Source: Adiantum capillus-veneris (taxonomy: Eukaryota > Streptophyta > Polypodiopsida > Polypodiales > Pteridaceae). From it: 64,000 bases of DNA. Shown piece after piece: positions 21,717 through 32,952 of the stretch (within the stretch, counting starts at the first letter, position 1; every line of letters starts with the position of its first letter). The position numbers were made by a program, and so were the translations under genes. The stretch spans positions 8,629,497-8,693,496 of the forward strand of contig CM043964.1 in assembly GCA_014529385.2 (NCBI GenBank), given 5' to 3'. The notes under the pieces were generated by a model. That model did no database searches, had not been told where the DNA came from, and saw only the letters and a program-made list of their open reading frames with translations.

Positions 21717-23076
21717 CACGAGATCCACTAGCTCACAAGCCATTGAGTATGAACCCATGACTGCAAAGCCCATTGCCAATGAGCCAAAGGTATTTGAGAC
21801 ATTCTTGACAGACCTCACCAAGGCAATCCAAGAGTCTCTTAAGGATAATCGACCCCCTCAAAATAGTCACATGTATCCAAGAAGGGAGCAACAATGGTGT
21901 TCCATTTGCTTAGGTCCACATAGCACTAGTGAGTGCCCTATGTTTAGAGTAAAATTTAATGGAACTTGCAACGCATGTGGTAGGTATGGTCACCAAGCTA
22001 AGGATTGTTTAATGATCAAACGCATTATGGAAAATAGACCACCTGTAGCCTGGACGGATGCACCTCGAGCTCCTGTATTGATGCTTGCTCCACCTGTTGA
22101 GCAACTACCGCAACACATGGTCCCTAGACCTCAAAATGTTGTACAAGCTACACCGCTACCACCTCCTGTGCTAGGGCAGTAGCCCCCGCATCCAAGGGTC
22201 GCCCCTATGAACCAAGTGGGTTGCAAGCCATCTAATGCTTATGCAGATGGCTGTGAGGAGGAAATAGACACTAGTATTGCCTACGGACTTGATACATTGG
22301 AAGAGTGTCCTATATACTACATGGAAGATTGTTGGGGGCAAGTCAAGCCGGTTTATCAAGCTGCTGCTCTCGCATCCAGAGGTCAAAATATCAACACCCA
22401 GGCTAGGAGGCCACCTCTTCAATGCTACGAGTGTGGTGGACCACATCGGGAAGCGGAGTGCCCTATTAGGCTGCAAAAGAATGCTGCACAGATCCAAATG
22501 AATCAAGGGAGCACGTCTGCAATGCCAATACTCACATGTAATAGTTGTGGCATAGATCACTTGATTGCCCAATGCCCCTATAACCCAAACGCGCCTAAAA
22601 TCACACCCCTAAATTTGGTCGAAATTGCTAGTTTGACATCGCCAATACCACCCGTCACACCCGCTTATGCGATTACACGGTCCATGCTTCAAGGGCCAGG
22701 CCATATCCTCGAAGAGAGAGATACCGCGTCAGTTATCCAAGCAAAGAAAAAGAAGACACGAAGGAAGAGGTCGCAGAATACGGGAAATTCAAAGCCAAGT
22801 TCCAAAACAAACATAGGAACAGGAGATGACCCCGTGTATATGAATGACCTCGAGGATGATTCAAATTCAATCGAGACAATGGAGACTAGAACCAATACCA
22901 CAAAGGGAAAGACCAACAAAGAAAACCGTAACATGGAACCAAATGAAAACCGAATAAGAGAAAACCATAAAGAGCCTCTGAAAACACCACAAGTGTTTCC
23001 AAATCCAATCCAAGACCCCCAAGATAAACCGCAGGGGCAAAAAGGGAAGAATCGTAAAACCAGTAGACGAGATTGA
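21650..23076 (+). pseudogene. F gag carboxy part with four zinc knuckles
   Basis: The same frame runs from about 21650 to 23076 with one TAG at 22180-22182. Four knuckles are visible: CSICLGPHSTSEC (21898-21936), CNACGRYGHQAKDC (21966-22008), CYECGGPHREAEC (22423-22461) and CNSCGIDHLIAQC (22535-22575). Only the second has the standard CX2CX4HX4C spacing; the other three are CX2CX3HX4C. The tail is basic and Asn/Lys-rich. Nucleic-acid binding of the element RNA is the expected role. Confidence 0.83.
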
Positions 23077-23080
23077 GCAG

Positions 23081-25860
23081 GTGAAACATCTAAGAGGTTT
23101 AGTGGAGGAGACTCAAAGGAAACTAGAACCAGAACCCATGCATGTCAAAATTCATGACACAGTGTTTCCCACGCAAGTTCATCCACCCCACATGAACCAT
23201 AGACCGTTAGCCATATCTAGTATCATCCAAGAAGGGAGTGAGGACGGGACATCAGAAAGTGAGCATACACCTTTCTTGTTGGAAAGGATGTTTAACGAAG
23301 GAATACCTGATCCCATTGAGGAATATGAGATTCCATCCTCACCAGTTCCTAGTCAAGGACCTACACCCTACAAAATGCCAATGAATGTTGCCAAACTAGT
23401 GGACTTCATGTCTTCTGAGGTCCGAACCACAATCATAGCAAAGCTGTATGGAGATCCTGAGTTATTCCTTGGACTTCGAGCATTCCTTAACGGAGATCTA
23501 CGAACGGGATTACCGCAGTTTGCGCAACCAAATAGGCTTGACTCGATTATGATTGATGAGGAAAATCATGTGCAATCACTTGACTTAGATGGACACGAGT
23601 CTGTGATCGAGGTACCCATTAACGAATTAGGGCAGTATTTTGAAGGTGACGAGTCTAATGCGACCCTACCCATCACTACCAAGGGATTAACTATAAAGGG
23701 AATTCTTGATGGTGGTGCGGGAGTTAGCATCGTTACAAAAGATTGTTGGGAATCCATGGGAAAACCCCGCCTCAGTGTTACTAACATTGTGGTAAAGATG
23801 GCAAATGGTACCATAGCCAAACCTATGGGGATGCTCAAGGATCTTAAGATCAAAGTTCTAGGACACAAGGTACGACATACGTTCATTGTAATGGATTTCT
23901 CTAAACACCTTATGTCATATGAAATGATTTTAGGACGACCATTCATGAGGGAAGCACAAATGGTTCACGATTGGTCTAAAAATCATGTCTATTTGCAATT
24001 CCAAGAGTCTGTCCTTAGAGTGGATTTGGTGACTGGTAAGGTACACCCCTTAGGGAGTAAAACCATTATTGATCATCGCTCTGACACCACCGTTCACTCG
24101 GCCCCACTACAATATTGTTACACTTGTAAGAAGGATACAGACATTGGCCAAGATTCTCCTTACATGGATGTGTTACCGGGTATGACGGAATCAGACAACG
24201 TAGACTGGGTACACCTAGTTGCAACCATAGATACCTGGAGAAATAGAGGAACCACTTGGGTCACACCAGAGGGGGAAGAGGTACCACAAATTGCACCTGT
24301 GAACATGATAAGTGCCATACATGCATCTTCTAAGGGCAAGGCAATTGTGGACCAATCTGACAGTGACACCGATAGCTCAATAGAAGACTTTGACCAACAC
24401 GACTTGGACACTGACTCCCAGAGTGAAACGGATTCTGAATCTCATGAATTAGAGAGTGGAGCAAGTTCAGAGTCAAAACATTCGGAAGGGCCGAGCACAT
24501 CAACCGATAATAGCTCCCCCGAGAGTGAAGAGGACACCAACGAGGACTCCTTTAGTGAGCCAGGTCGATATCGAGCCAATGTACGTGCTAGGATAAAAAA
24601 GAAGAGATCCTCAGCAGAATGGCTCAGTTATATAGGGGCATGTGATGCTCATCGGAAATTGGTAGACAATTGGGGTGAATATCTCCAAAATGTTATGTGG
24701 TGTAGACCACGACCCCATGACATAGCCCAATTAGAGATCATAGACAAGCCGAAGTTGAGCCGCACTGCAAGGAGGCGTCAAAACCAAGAGTTAGCTCGAC
24801 AACACAAGAAAGCAGAAATGCAAGCACAAACCAAAGTACAACCAGAATCCACAGACTTGTATCCTGCACCAGAACATTTCAAATCTTACACCACAGGGGA
24901 AGCAAAGGTTGTGTACATAAAAGCCCAAAGAATACCTATCGATGGGAATAATGGAATCTATGATGGTCCGGCAATAGTCAAAGAAATAGAATTAGCTGAC
25001 CCCGGTGAAGATTCAAAACCTGTTTTTATTGCCCAAGACCTCACAGAAGTTGAAGAGGCGGTCCTCAAAGAGCTTCTCAAGGAATTCAAGGACGTATTCG
25101 CTTGGACATACCATGATATGAAAGGTGTTCCACCTTCTGTGGTCCAACATACAATCCCTATGATTAGCACTGCGAAGCTCGTACAACAAAGACCCTACCC
25201 GATGAATCCTAAGTACGCAAAGATCATTCAAGAAGAACTAGAAAAGCTTATCAAATGTGGGTTCATATATCCTATTGAACACTCTGAATGGGTGTATCCA
25301 ATAGTTATCATTCCAAAAAAGAATGGGAAACTGAGGGTGTGCGTGGACCTCAAAAAAGTTAATGCAGCTACTAGAAGAGACCATTAGCCCCTACCATATT
25401 CCGAACATGTACTCGAAAGAGTTGCAGGCAAGGAAGCTTATAGCTTTCTAGATGGGTACTCAGGCTACAACCAAATCACGATAGCACTAGAGGACCAAGC
25501 TAAAACTGCCTTCATCACAGAATTTGGCGTGTTTGCATTTCGTGTGATGGCTTTTGGCTTAACAAATGCCCCTGCTACATTCCAACGATTAATAAACACT
25601 GCTTTTAAAGAATATTTGAGAGAGTTTTGTGAAGCTTTCTTAGACGACCTTTGTGTTTACTCTTCTTGGAAAGAACATCTATCATGTTTGCGAAAGGTGT
25701 TTGAAAAGTGTAGGTTATATCGTATCTCATTGAACCCGTTCAAATGCCAATTTTGGGTCAAGCATGGAGTTATTTTAGGGCATATAGTATCCAAGAATGG
25801 TATCTCAACCGATGAGAGAAAAATTAAAAGTGATTCTAGAGTTACCACCACCAACTAATT
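23081..25860 (+). pseudogene. F pol, protease-like domain and reverse transcriptase
   Basis: The frame opens after gag. A retropepsin-like fold begins near 23680 with ILDGGAGVSIV, where the usual D-T/S-G is D-G-G, and ends with ILGRPF (about 23928). An acidic Ser/Asp/Glu spacer follows (24350-24570). RT starts near 25190 (RPYPMNPKYAKII; VYPIVIIPKKNGKLRVCVDL), is broken by a TAG at 25385-25387, and continues in frame with FLDGYSGYNQ, MAFGLTNAPATFQR and the catalytic AFLDD (about 25636-25650). A frameshift near 25800-25850 moves to the next frame. Confidence 0.9.
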
Positions 25861-28124
25861 ACAAGGGAGTTCAAAGGTTCATGGGACACGTGGGTTATTA
25901 TCGAAAGTTTATTTTATTTTTCGCTGAGATAGCACGTCCTTTGTACAAGCTTCTCATTGAATTTAAATGGACTGAAGAGTGTGACCAGGCCTATGAACAA
26001 TTGAAGAAAACACTAGCAAGTGCTCCGATTTTAAGGACACCTAACTGGGATGTCATTTTCCATGTGCATATTGATGCATCAAACTTTGCTATTGGGTGTG
26101 TTCTCACTCAACCAGGAGAACATAAATTGGACTATCCCATTAGCTTTGCAAGCCGCCAATTGAACGATGTTGAAAGGAACTACACCACTACAGAGCGAGA
26201 AGGTTTGGCAATGGTTTATGCAGTAAAGAAATTTTGCTACTACCTTCTGGCAAACAAGTTTGTATTTTATGTGGACCATCAAGCGTTGCTGTATCTGGTA
26301 AACAAGCCATGCTCCACAGGAAGAATCACACGATGGTTGTTAATTCTTCTGGAGTTTGATTTCACGATTGTAGTGAGACCCGGTAAAAGGCACGTCATGG
26401 CTGATCATTTGTCTCGCATACCCAATGGTGAAGCCCCTACAGGAGTTGATGATGAATTACCCGATACTTCCCTATTCATAGTTGAGACTATGCCTGAATG
26501 GAGTGAGAACATTGTTAACTTTTTAGTTAATGGTTTTCCACCCAAGGAACTTCGTAAGGATATCGCTCGAAGGCTAGTAAAAGAATGTGAACCCTATTGT
26601 TTGATTGCCAGAACTCTATATAGATTAGGCAAGGATGATATTCTTAGGCGTTGTGCCCGCGAGGGTGAATATTTGTATATCTTGCAAGAAGCACATATGG
26701 GCATAGCAGGAGGTCATTTTTCAGGAGACCTGACTACTAGAAAGGTGCTGCAATCAGGCTATTGGTGGCCAACTTTATTTAAGGATGCATCACTTTTTAC
26801 AAAAGGGTGTGATGAGTGCCAACGTTACAAGACCACACAGCGCAAAGACAGAATGCCCTTACATCCTATTAAAGTAACCCAACCATTTGAAAAATGGGGC
26901 TTAGACTTTGTAGGTCCAATTAGTCCCGCAGCTCGCAACACTCAATCTCGATATATTCTAGTTGCTACGGACTATGTAACAAAGTGGGCTGAAGCTAAGG
27001 CTTCACAAAAAGCTGACGCGAGGACAACAGCTAAGTTTCTTTTTGAGAACATTATCACAAGATTTGGTTGCCCTTTTGAAATTGTTAGTGATAATGGTAC
27101 CCATTTTATAAATGAGGTAATAAGAGAGCTTACCACGACCTTTATGATATCCCACCATAAGTCTACACCTTATTACCCGCAAGCTAATGGACAAGCCGAG
27201 AGCACCAACAAGACTCTAATCTCTATTTTAACCAAGACGGTAGAAGCTCATCGCACTGATTGGGATTTGAAGTTGACATCTGCTCTATGGGCTTATCGTA
27301 CTGCTTATAAAGTAGCTATTAATTGTACACCATTCAAAATGGTATACGGCCAAGAAGCGGTTATGCCTTGGGAGTTTGTCATTCCTAGTCTTAGGGTAGC
27401 TTCGCAAGAAGGATGGAATGGTAACCCCTTAACCGAGCGTTTGTTTATCGTAGAAAAACTAGACGAAGAGAGACAGTTGGCTGTGCAAAATGCTCTTGTG
27501 GAAAAGGATAGGAGAAAGAAGTGGTTTGATCGCCATGTGAAGGACAAGGACATCAAAGTTGGTGATAAAGTCCTTATGTATGGAGTACGTAAAGAGAAGA
27601 AAAAGTTGAAATATGCTGGTAAAGGACCATATAGAGTATGTGAAATTACCCCACAAGGTACCCTTCGTGGGGAAACTCTTGATGGAGTTGAAACCATTGG
27701 ATTCCTCAATGGGAGTAAATTCAAAAGATATTATGATCCTTTAAGCCAAGAAGAACTACGGGCCATTCATCAAAAGAAGGCCGCCAAAGCACAAACCGAG
27801 TTAAACAAGATACAAGCTCAAGCTGAGGCTAAGGAGCGACAACAACGTATAAGACAAAAACGACAGGCTAACCTTGGAGTCACAAATGCATTCCACGTGG
27901 AAATTGAAGAGGATGGGTTGGACTCTGACACAGCTCTACGATACCCTATTGAGTTAAATAGTGCCTATGGAAAAGTGCTATATAACGCCTTATTGGACAC
28001 CGGTGCTAAATATAATCTGCTATCCTATGGGGTGTGGTGTCAGTTAGGGAAGCCACCTCTATCTGAGAATATTATCCAAGTCAAGGGTGTCAACAAGAAA
28101 AAAACTACGGTTTTTGGAATCTGA
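25800..28124 (+). CDS. F pol, RT thumb, RNase H, integrase and start of second protease-like domain
   Basis: This 775-codon stretch has the RT connection (YKGVQRFMGHVGYYRKFI), RNase H (HIDASNFAIGCVL near 26065; FYVDHQALLYL near 26265) and integrase: the zinc site ends CDECQRY (about 26810), and the DDE core shows LDFVGP, SDNGTHF and AESTNK near 26905, 27088 and 27195. Beyond a coiled, Gln/Arg-rich linker (27760-27860) comes LLDTGAKYNLLS at about 27990, a canonical retropepsin active-site pattern. The frame stops at a TGA (28122-28124) and continues open beyond it. Confidence 0.9.
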   Translation, partial: VSQPMREKLKVILELPPPTNYKGVQRFMGHVGYYRKFILFFAEIARPLYKLLIEFKWTEECDQAYEQLKKTLASAPILRTPNWDVIFHVHIDASNFAIGCVLTQPGEHKLDYPISFASRQLNDVERNYTTTEREGLAMVYAVKKFCYYLLANKFVFYVDHQALLYLVNKPCSTGRITRWLLILLEFDFTIVVRPGKRHVMADHLSRIPNGEAPTGVDDELPDTSLFIVETMPEWSENIVNFLVNGFPPKELRKDIARRLVKECEPYCLIARTLYRLGKDDILRRCAREGEYLYILQEAHMGIAGGHFSGDLTTRKVLQSGYWWPTLFKDASLFTKGCDECQRYKTTQRKDRMPLHPIKVTQPFEKWGLDFVGPISPAARNTQSRYILVATDYVTKWAEAKASQKADARTTAKFLFENIITRFGCPFEIVSDNGTHFINEVIRELTTTFMISHHKSTPYYPQANGQAESTNKTLISILTKTVEAHRTDWDLKLTSALWAYRTAYKVAINCTPFKMVYGQEAVMPWEFVIPSLRVASQEGWNGNPLTERLFIVEKLDEERQLAVQNALVEKDRRKKWFDRHVKDKDIKVGDKVLMYGVRKEKKKLKYAGKGPYRVCEITPQGTLRGETLDGVETIGFLNGSKFKRYYDPLSQEELRAIHQKKAAKAQTELNKIQAQAEAKERQQRIRQKRQANLGVTNAFHVEIEEDGLDSDTALRYPIELNSAYGKVLYNALLDTGAKYNLLSYGVWCQLGKPPLSENIIQVKGVNKKKTTVFGI

Positions 28125-28975
28125 CACACTTGTGTCAGTTATGACAATGGAATTGTAGCTCAAGACTTTTTGGTCATGCCTACTGGAACTATGGAGGGTA
28201 ATATAAACCTAGGCCGCACGTGGATGATAGCCACCAAATGCACTATTGATTGGGGGATTGGGGGTGTTACAACGCAAAAACCAACTCTTAGCCCTACCAC
28301 TCAAGCCATAGTCCCTGAGATATTGCCTAAGGAAATAAAACCCAAGACATTGCATGTCCAGGAGGTTGAACCATACGTCCCCATAGCCCAACTCTCTAGA
28401 GCTTCAACTGATGTAGTTGAAAGAAAGCTTGAGACACACAAGAACCATCCTAATATAACAGAGAAAACATACAAGTGGGTCCCTAAAGCCTCTGTAGTGA
28501 GCATGGTTGATGCAAAAAAACGGAAACCTAGTAAGAACCGTACCACTCACTCCAAGAAATGTAAAGAAATGCTGCGTTGGATTCCTAAACGACTATTGGA
28601 AGCCCAAGGATACTATGAAGGAAATGATCAAATCTGGGTGCCCAAACGTAAAGTGTACTCTTACCTGTCACCTGGCCCATGTAAACCCAATCCTGTGGCT
28701 CCAAAACAAATTGAAAATCGCGAAAAGGAAAAAATCATGGAATGTTACACACCCGATCTAGAGCTAGTTTGGGTACCAAAGAAAGAACGATTTGTTCCAC
28801 CTAGATCAGGAACAGGGAAATCAAATGAAGCTTCTTGCTCTTCATGTAGTTCCTATACGCAAATAGAAGCTTCGACACAACCTCCACCTACCACTGTACA
28901 TATCCATACAAGCACGAAAGAGTTTGCACCTCTCGGGGTAAGTTCACCACCTACAACAACGTTGCAAATATAATC
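28125..28975 (+). pseudogene. F post-integrase region after in-frame stop
   Basis: The same frame as the upstream pol continues past the TGA to 28973. Just after the stop the text (GIVAQDFLVMP, then NINLGRTWM near 28200) looks like the flap-to-carboxy part of a retropepsin (I-x-G-R-x-W/F), completing the domain begun by DTGA. The remainder is basic, with repeated KWVPK, RWIPK, IWVPK and VWVPK motifs at about 28475, 28575, 28635 and 28770. That repeat suggests a short peptide module duplicated several times. No family was recognised. Confidence 0.6.
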
Positions 28976-29391
28976 ATGGGAGAGTACCTTACCACCCTTG
29001 CAACTAGATGAAACGCATAGGGCGGTCGAAAACTATTGGTTAAAACCTTCACCCATAACAACTTGGAACAATTGGTTTCAAAAGGTGACGACCTCATTCC
29101 AAAAGGTATGATCTACCCAAGGAAGGGGGGAGTGTTTGCTAACATCAATCATTCACTCGCTCCCCTCTCAACCTTCCTCCCTGACCTCTCAATTCCAATC
29201 TTAGGGAATGTATATATATAGCCTTATACTCACAAAAAACAAAAATAGTAAAGAGCAAGAGCGACTAGCAACGAGAGAGCACCCTATCAGATCTTACATA
29301 TAAGTCCAAATTCACCGTATCAATTCAAGCAACACACAAAAACAACTCTTATGTTTTAAAGGCCTAACCAAATCTATCTGTCTTGTCAGAA

Positions 29392-29814
29392 ATGGCTACT
29401 TCACCAGAGGCATGCACTTCTATTTTTGATGAAAGGTACCCTTTGTCTTTTCCTCAAGTGTTCTACGTATGCTACCCTATACTTTCTTGCGAATGGGATT
29501 TGATAGAGAGTCTTGCATGTGAGAGAAATTTTGAGGAGTTAGAATGGCTGATACGTCTATGGCTAACTAGTGATCCCTACCCAGTAGCGAATGTGTCTTC
29601 AATGGCACATGCTTATTCTTTTGCACAAGATGAGTATCCACGCATCACGAGGTTCTTGATTAGCATGCTTGCACAAGAGGATGATGAAGAGGAACTAATA
29701 GAGACCGAGGAAGACTATGGCCTCACGGACAACGATTTTATTTATCTAGATGATGAGGATAGAGGCCTAGCCTTAGGGTGGCCACCCGGTTTATATAATA
29801 TCCTCTTTCCTTGA
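29392..29814 (+). CDS. Additional acidic ORF downstream of F pol
   Basis: ATG 29392 encodes 140 residues (MATSPEACTS...), ending 29814. The middle is Trp/Leu-rich (FEELEWLIRLWL) and the carboxy third very acidic (DDEEELIETEEDYG, YLDDEDRG). It sits in the position of env-like or accessory genes between pol and the 3' LTR, about 420 bp after pol. I do not recognise it, and see no signal peptide or membrane segment. A leader with its own possible TATA (ATATATATAG near 29210) precedes it. Confidence 0.5.
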   Translation: MATSPEACTSIFDERYPLSFPQVFYVCYPILSCEWDLIESLACERNFEELEWLIRLWLTSDPYPVANVSSMAHAYSFAQDEYPRITRFLISMLAQEDDEEELIETEEDYGLTDNDFIYLDDEDRGLALGWPPGLYNILFP

Positions 29815-31033
29815 TTCTAAAAGGGGTGAAAAATAGGTAGGTTAGGGGTCTAGATTGTGTTTTGAGTTTGTTTTTTAGGAGTTTTAATTTTTCACACTGA
29901 CATGCCTCCTAGAGGTATAGTGCCTGTTTTTGGATGTGTTAGGTAGGACTTATATGGATCTCCATCCACATGGCTGAGGACATCTGCTTCAACGAAATGA
30001 GCCACTCCATACCTCCAGGTGTACTACTTTCCATGATTCATGTTGGTGGATATGTGTAATTGCTAATAATGATTTTTCATTCTTTGTTTGAGTGCAATAG
30101 TTATGATTGTTATCTTCCATTATAGATGTATAAATTTGTCTTTGCTTAAGTTGATTGAACTCTAGTTTAATCTTATGGATGAGCCTGGAGATTAGGAGAC
30201 CGTGACTTTAGGTTAACTCATTTACTTGACCATTAGGCCTAGCTAATAAAATTATCCGAGTATTTGAGACCTTAGGAATGTTTTAGGCAGAGAAAGGCTT
30301 GCTCACTCAAACAACAAAAAACACTAGTGCGAATACCAAGGAAATGGAAGCAAAAAAAAAAAAAAACATAAGTGCCACAAATGAAAAATCTTACGCTGGA
30401 AGAGAAATCCTGGCTTGAATTGGTACTTCACTCACATGTATTGTCTATGGTACTAGAGCCCTAGAGGTTCCCAGTGTGGGCGCTTTTCCTTGAGAAGCAA
30501 AAAACCCCGGACATACAAAATAAGCACACACGTCACATGATTGTGACCCAAAGTAAAAAAGTATTAAAAAAAATAAAAAATTAAAAGACTTCCATTGAGC
30601 TTACAGTTAACATTTCAAGCTTTTGTTTGTAGTTGTGAGAGCAAATTGGCTAATCAAAGCTGAATAGCATAATTAGGGAATCTTGCATTTAGATAATCTT
30701 CTTAGCTTAGCTAGTACTAGAGTAGTTGTTTTAACCTTAGTCATAGCTAACTAATTGATAGACTCACCCATAAGCTCAAAACTCTTGATTAATTAATTTA
30801 CTCAAAGTGAAATTTATTTGTCCTTAATGGCAGTCTAACATTTCATAAATCTTGCAATTACTCATTTCCACATGTACTTTACATTCCCCTCATGATTTAT
30901 GGCAATATAATTCCGCTTACTAAAACAGTGACTTTGCCTTGCAGATTCAAATCTAGATGCTCTACAACATGGACATACCAAGCTTCAACTCAATAGCTTC
31001 TGAGGACGGAATCTACATCAGGAAGGGGGGCAA
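29815..31033 (+). other. F 3' untranslated region with polypurine tract
   Basis: No open frame of interest. An A run at 30351-30366 and AT-rich sequence are present. The end, CAGGAAGGGGGGCAA (about 31019-31033), is the polypurine tract next to the 3' LTR. Confidence 0.7.
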
Positions 31034-31336
31034 TGTTAACCCTAGTGGCTCACGGACACCCTATTGCCTACGACGGACACTGTAACCGTATTATTTATTT
31101 AAGTAGAGTCAGGCACCGGGCTTGTCGGTCCAATAGGGAAAGGTAGAGTGATCGCCGATGAGAGGCGCACTCTAACACGAACATGCTAGGGTTAGTTGGC
31201 TAAGCATGGGCGCCCAAGTGTGAATGGGGTGAGCTCACATAAAAGCCAATTAAACCTAAAATTGAGTCATTCTCTCATTGTGCAATAGAAACTGCTCTTG
31301 CTCCATCTCCACCTTCTCCTTCACCATCTCCTTGTG

Positions 31337-31420
<84 letters not shown>

Positions 31421-31657
31421 TGCGATCGAGTGTTGCGGCGGCACGACGACGGCGAGGCTGTTGAGCGTGGTGTAGCGGCGTCTCCCTCTTCTTCGCGGTG
31501 AGGAATCCTCTACGGCAGGAGCATAAGGCGGTGAGTGACACACCATTGCCCTCTTTGAGCTTACTAGTTAAACTAGTTGTGTGCTTGGAGCCGTCTGCGG
31601 CTCGTACGCGGTGTATCGGCAAGTCCCTTGCTTCGACAGTGCGGCAAGGAGCGCACA
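31034..31657 (+). repeat. 3' LTR of element F
   Basis: 624 bp, nearly the same as 18190-18837. Most of the length difference lies in the TG/AG microsatellites (about 31331-31419). It ends GCGCACA, followed by the TTCTC target duplication. Confidence 0.94.
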
Positions 31658-31662
31658 TTCTC

Positions 31663-32761
31663 AGAAGAGATTCAATATTTAGGTCACATTATCTCTCAAG
31701 ATGGCATACAAATAGATCCATCAAAATTAGATGTAATGAAAGGATGGCCTAAACCAAGGAATCTTCATGAACTAAGAAGCTTTACAGGTATGTGTGCATA
31801 CTATAGACGCTTCATAAAAAAGTTCTCACAAATTGCAGGACCATTACATGACCTAACAAAGAAAAAAGTTAGGTATACATGGTCTTCCAAGGAGAACAAT
31901 GCTTTTGAAAAGCTTATCTCTCAACCTGTGCTTATACTACCGGATCTCTCAAAGCCATTTGAGGTCCAATGTGATGCTTGTGGTGATTGCCTTGGAGCTG
32001 TTTTGCTCCAAGAAGGGCATGCCATAGCCTATGAAAGTCGAAGGACCGATCCTGTTGAGCAAGCTCTAGGCATATATGAAAAGGGACTCCTCACATTTCT
32101 ACATGCCTTAGACTCATGGGGACTACTTTCATTCTGCGAACAGATCACCAAAGTCTTACGTACTTCATGACGTAGATCAAGGCCTCTGACAAACAAACGA
32201 GGTGGGAAAATTTTCTTTTGCAATTTAATTTTCATATTGCTCACATTGCTGGCAGGCATAATCAAGTAGTTGATGCACTCTCAAGAAGACCGAGAGTGAA
32301 TGGGTTTCCATAGCAACTCACAATGATCTATCTTCTATGGTAGATGAGTATGCTATTGATCCTGATTTTAGAGATGTGATTTCAGCCCTTGCATTAGGGA
32401 AGAAAGAGGAACCATTTACTTTACAAGATGGTTATCTTCTCTGTGGCAATAGACTATGCATTACTAGCTCACTACGTGAGAAAGTAATGTATGAATCTCA
32501 TGCTCCTCCTTACACAGGGCATAGAGGGATTCAGTCTACCCTAAAAGGGATTGAAACATATTTCTATGGGCCTACCATGAAAACAAACATACAAGAATAT
32601 GTTTCTAAATGTGTGGTATGACAAAAGACGAAGTTTGATAGAGAGAAGCAACCTGGATTGCTTCAACCTTTGCCAATCCCTAATTCACCATGGGAGAGCA
32701 TATCCATGGATTTTATTTTTGGATTGCCTAAGTCTATCCATGGGAATATGGGAATATGGAC
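31663..32761 (+). pseudogene. Chromovirus G RT end, RNase H and integrase start
   Basis: Text resumes after F with EEIQYLGHIISQDGIQID, the RT thumb (LRSFTGMCAYYRRFIKKF) and RNase H (FEVQCDACGDCLGAVLLQ near 31960). Frame breaks occur after about 32110, with HIAHIAGRHNQVVDALSRR readable near 32235 in another frame. Integrase begins at about 32500 (YTGHRGIQSTLKGI) and is cut by element E at 32761, inside the first catalytic segment (SMDFIFGLP). Confidence 0.87.
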
Positions 32762-32933
32762 TGTCAGGACACGGGTCTTGTACCCTAAGAACTAGGCTAG
32801 GCAAGGACTACGGCCAAGGGCCGAGCTAGGCAGTGTGGACAGGGGATCCGTCTAGGGCAAGGGGCTAGGAGCCCACCTATAAAGGGAGGTTGGGAGGAGG
32901 ATCCAGTAGAGCCTAGTTGCCTAGTTTCTTACA
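32762..32933 (+). repeat. 5' LTR of element E
   Basis: TGTCAGGACACGGG to TTTCTTACA, 172 bp, with a TATAAAGGG box at about 32878. It differs from the right copy at only a handful of positions. Confidence 0.93.
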
Positions 32934-32934
32934 C

Positions 32935-32952
32935 TGGTATCAGATCTTGGGA
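32935..32952 (+). other. Primer binding site of element E
   Basis: TGGTATCAGATCTTGGGA, close to the initiator tRNA-Met pattern but with GATC where GAGC is usual, just after the LTR. Confidence 0.65.
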
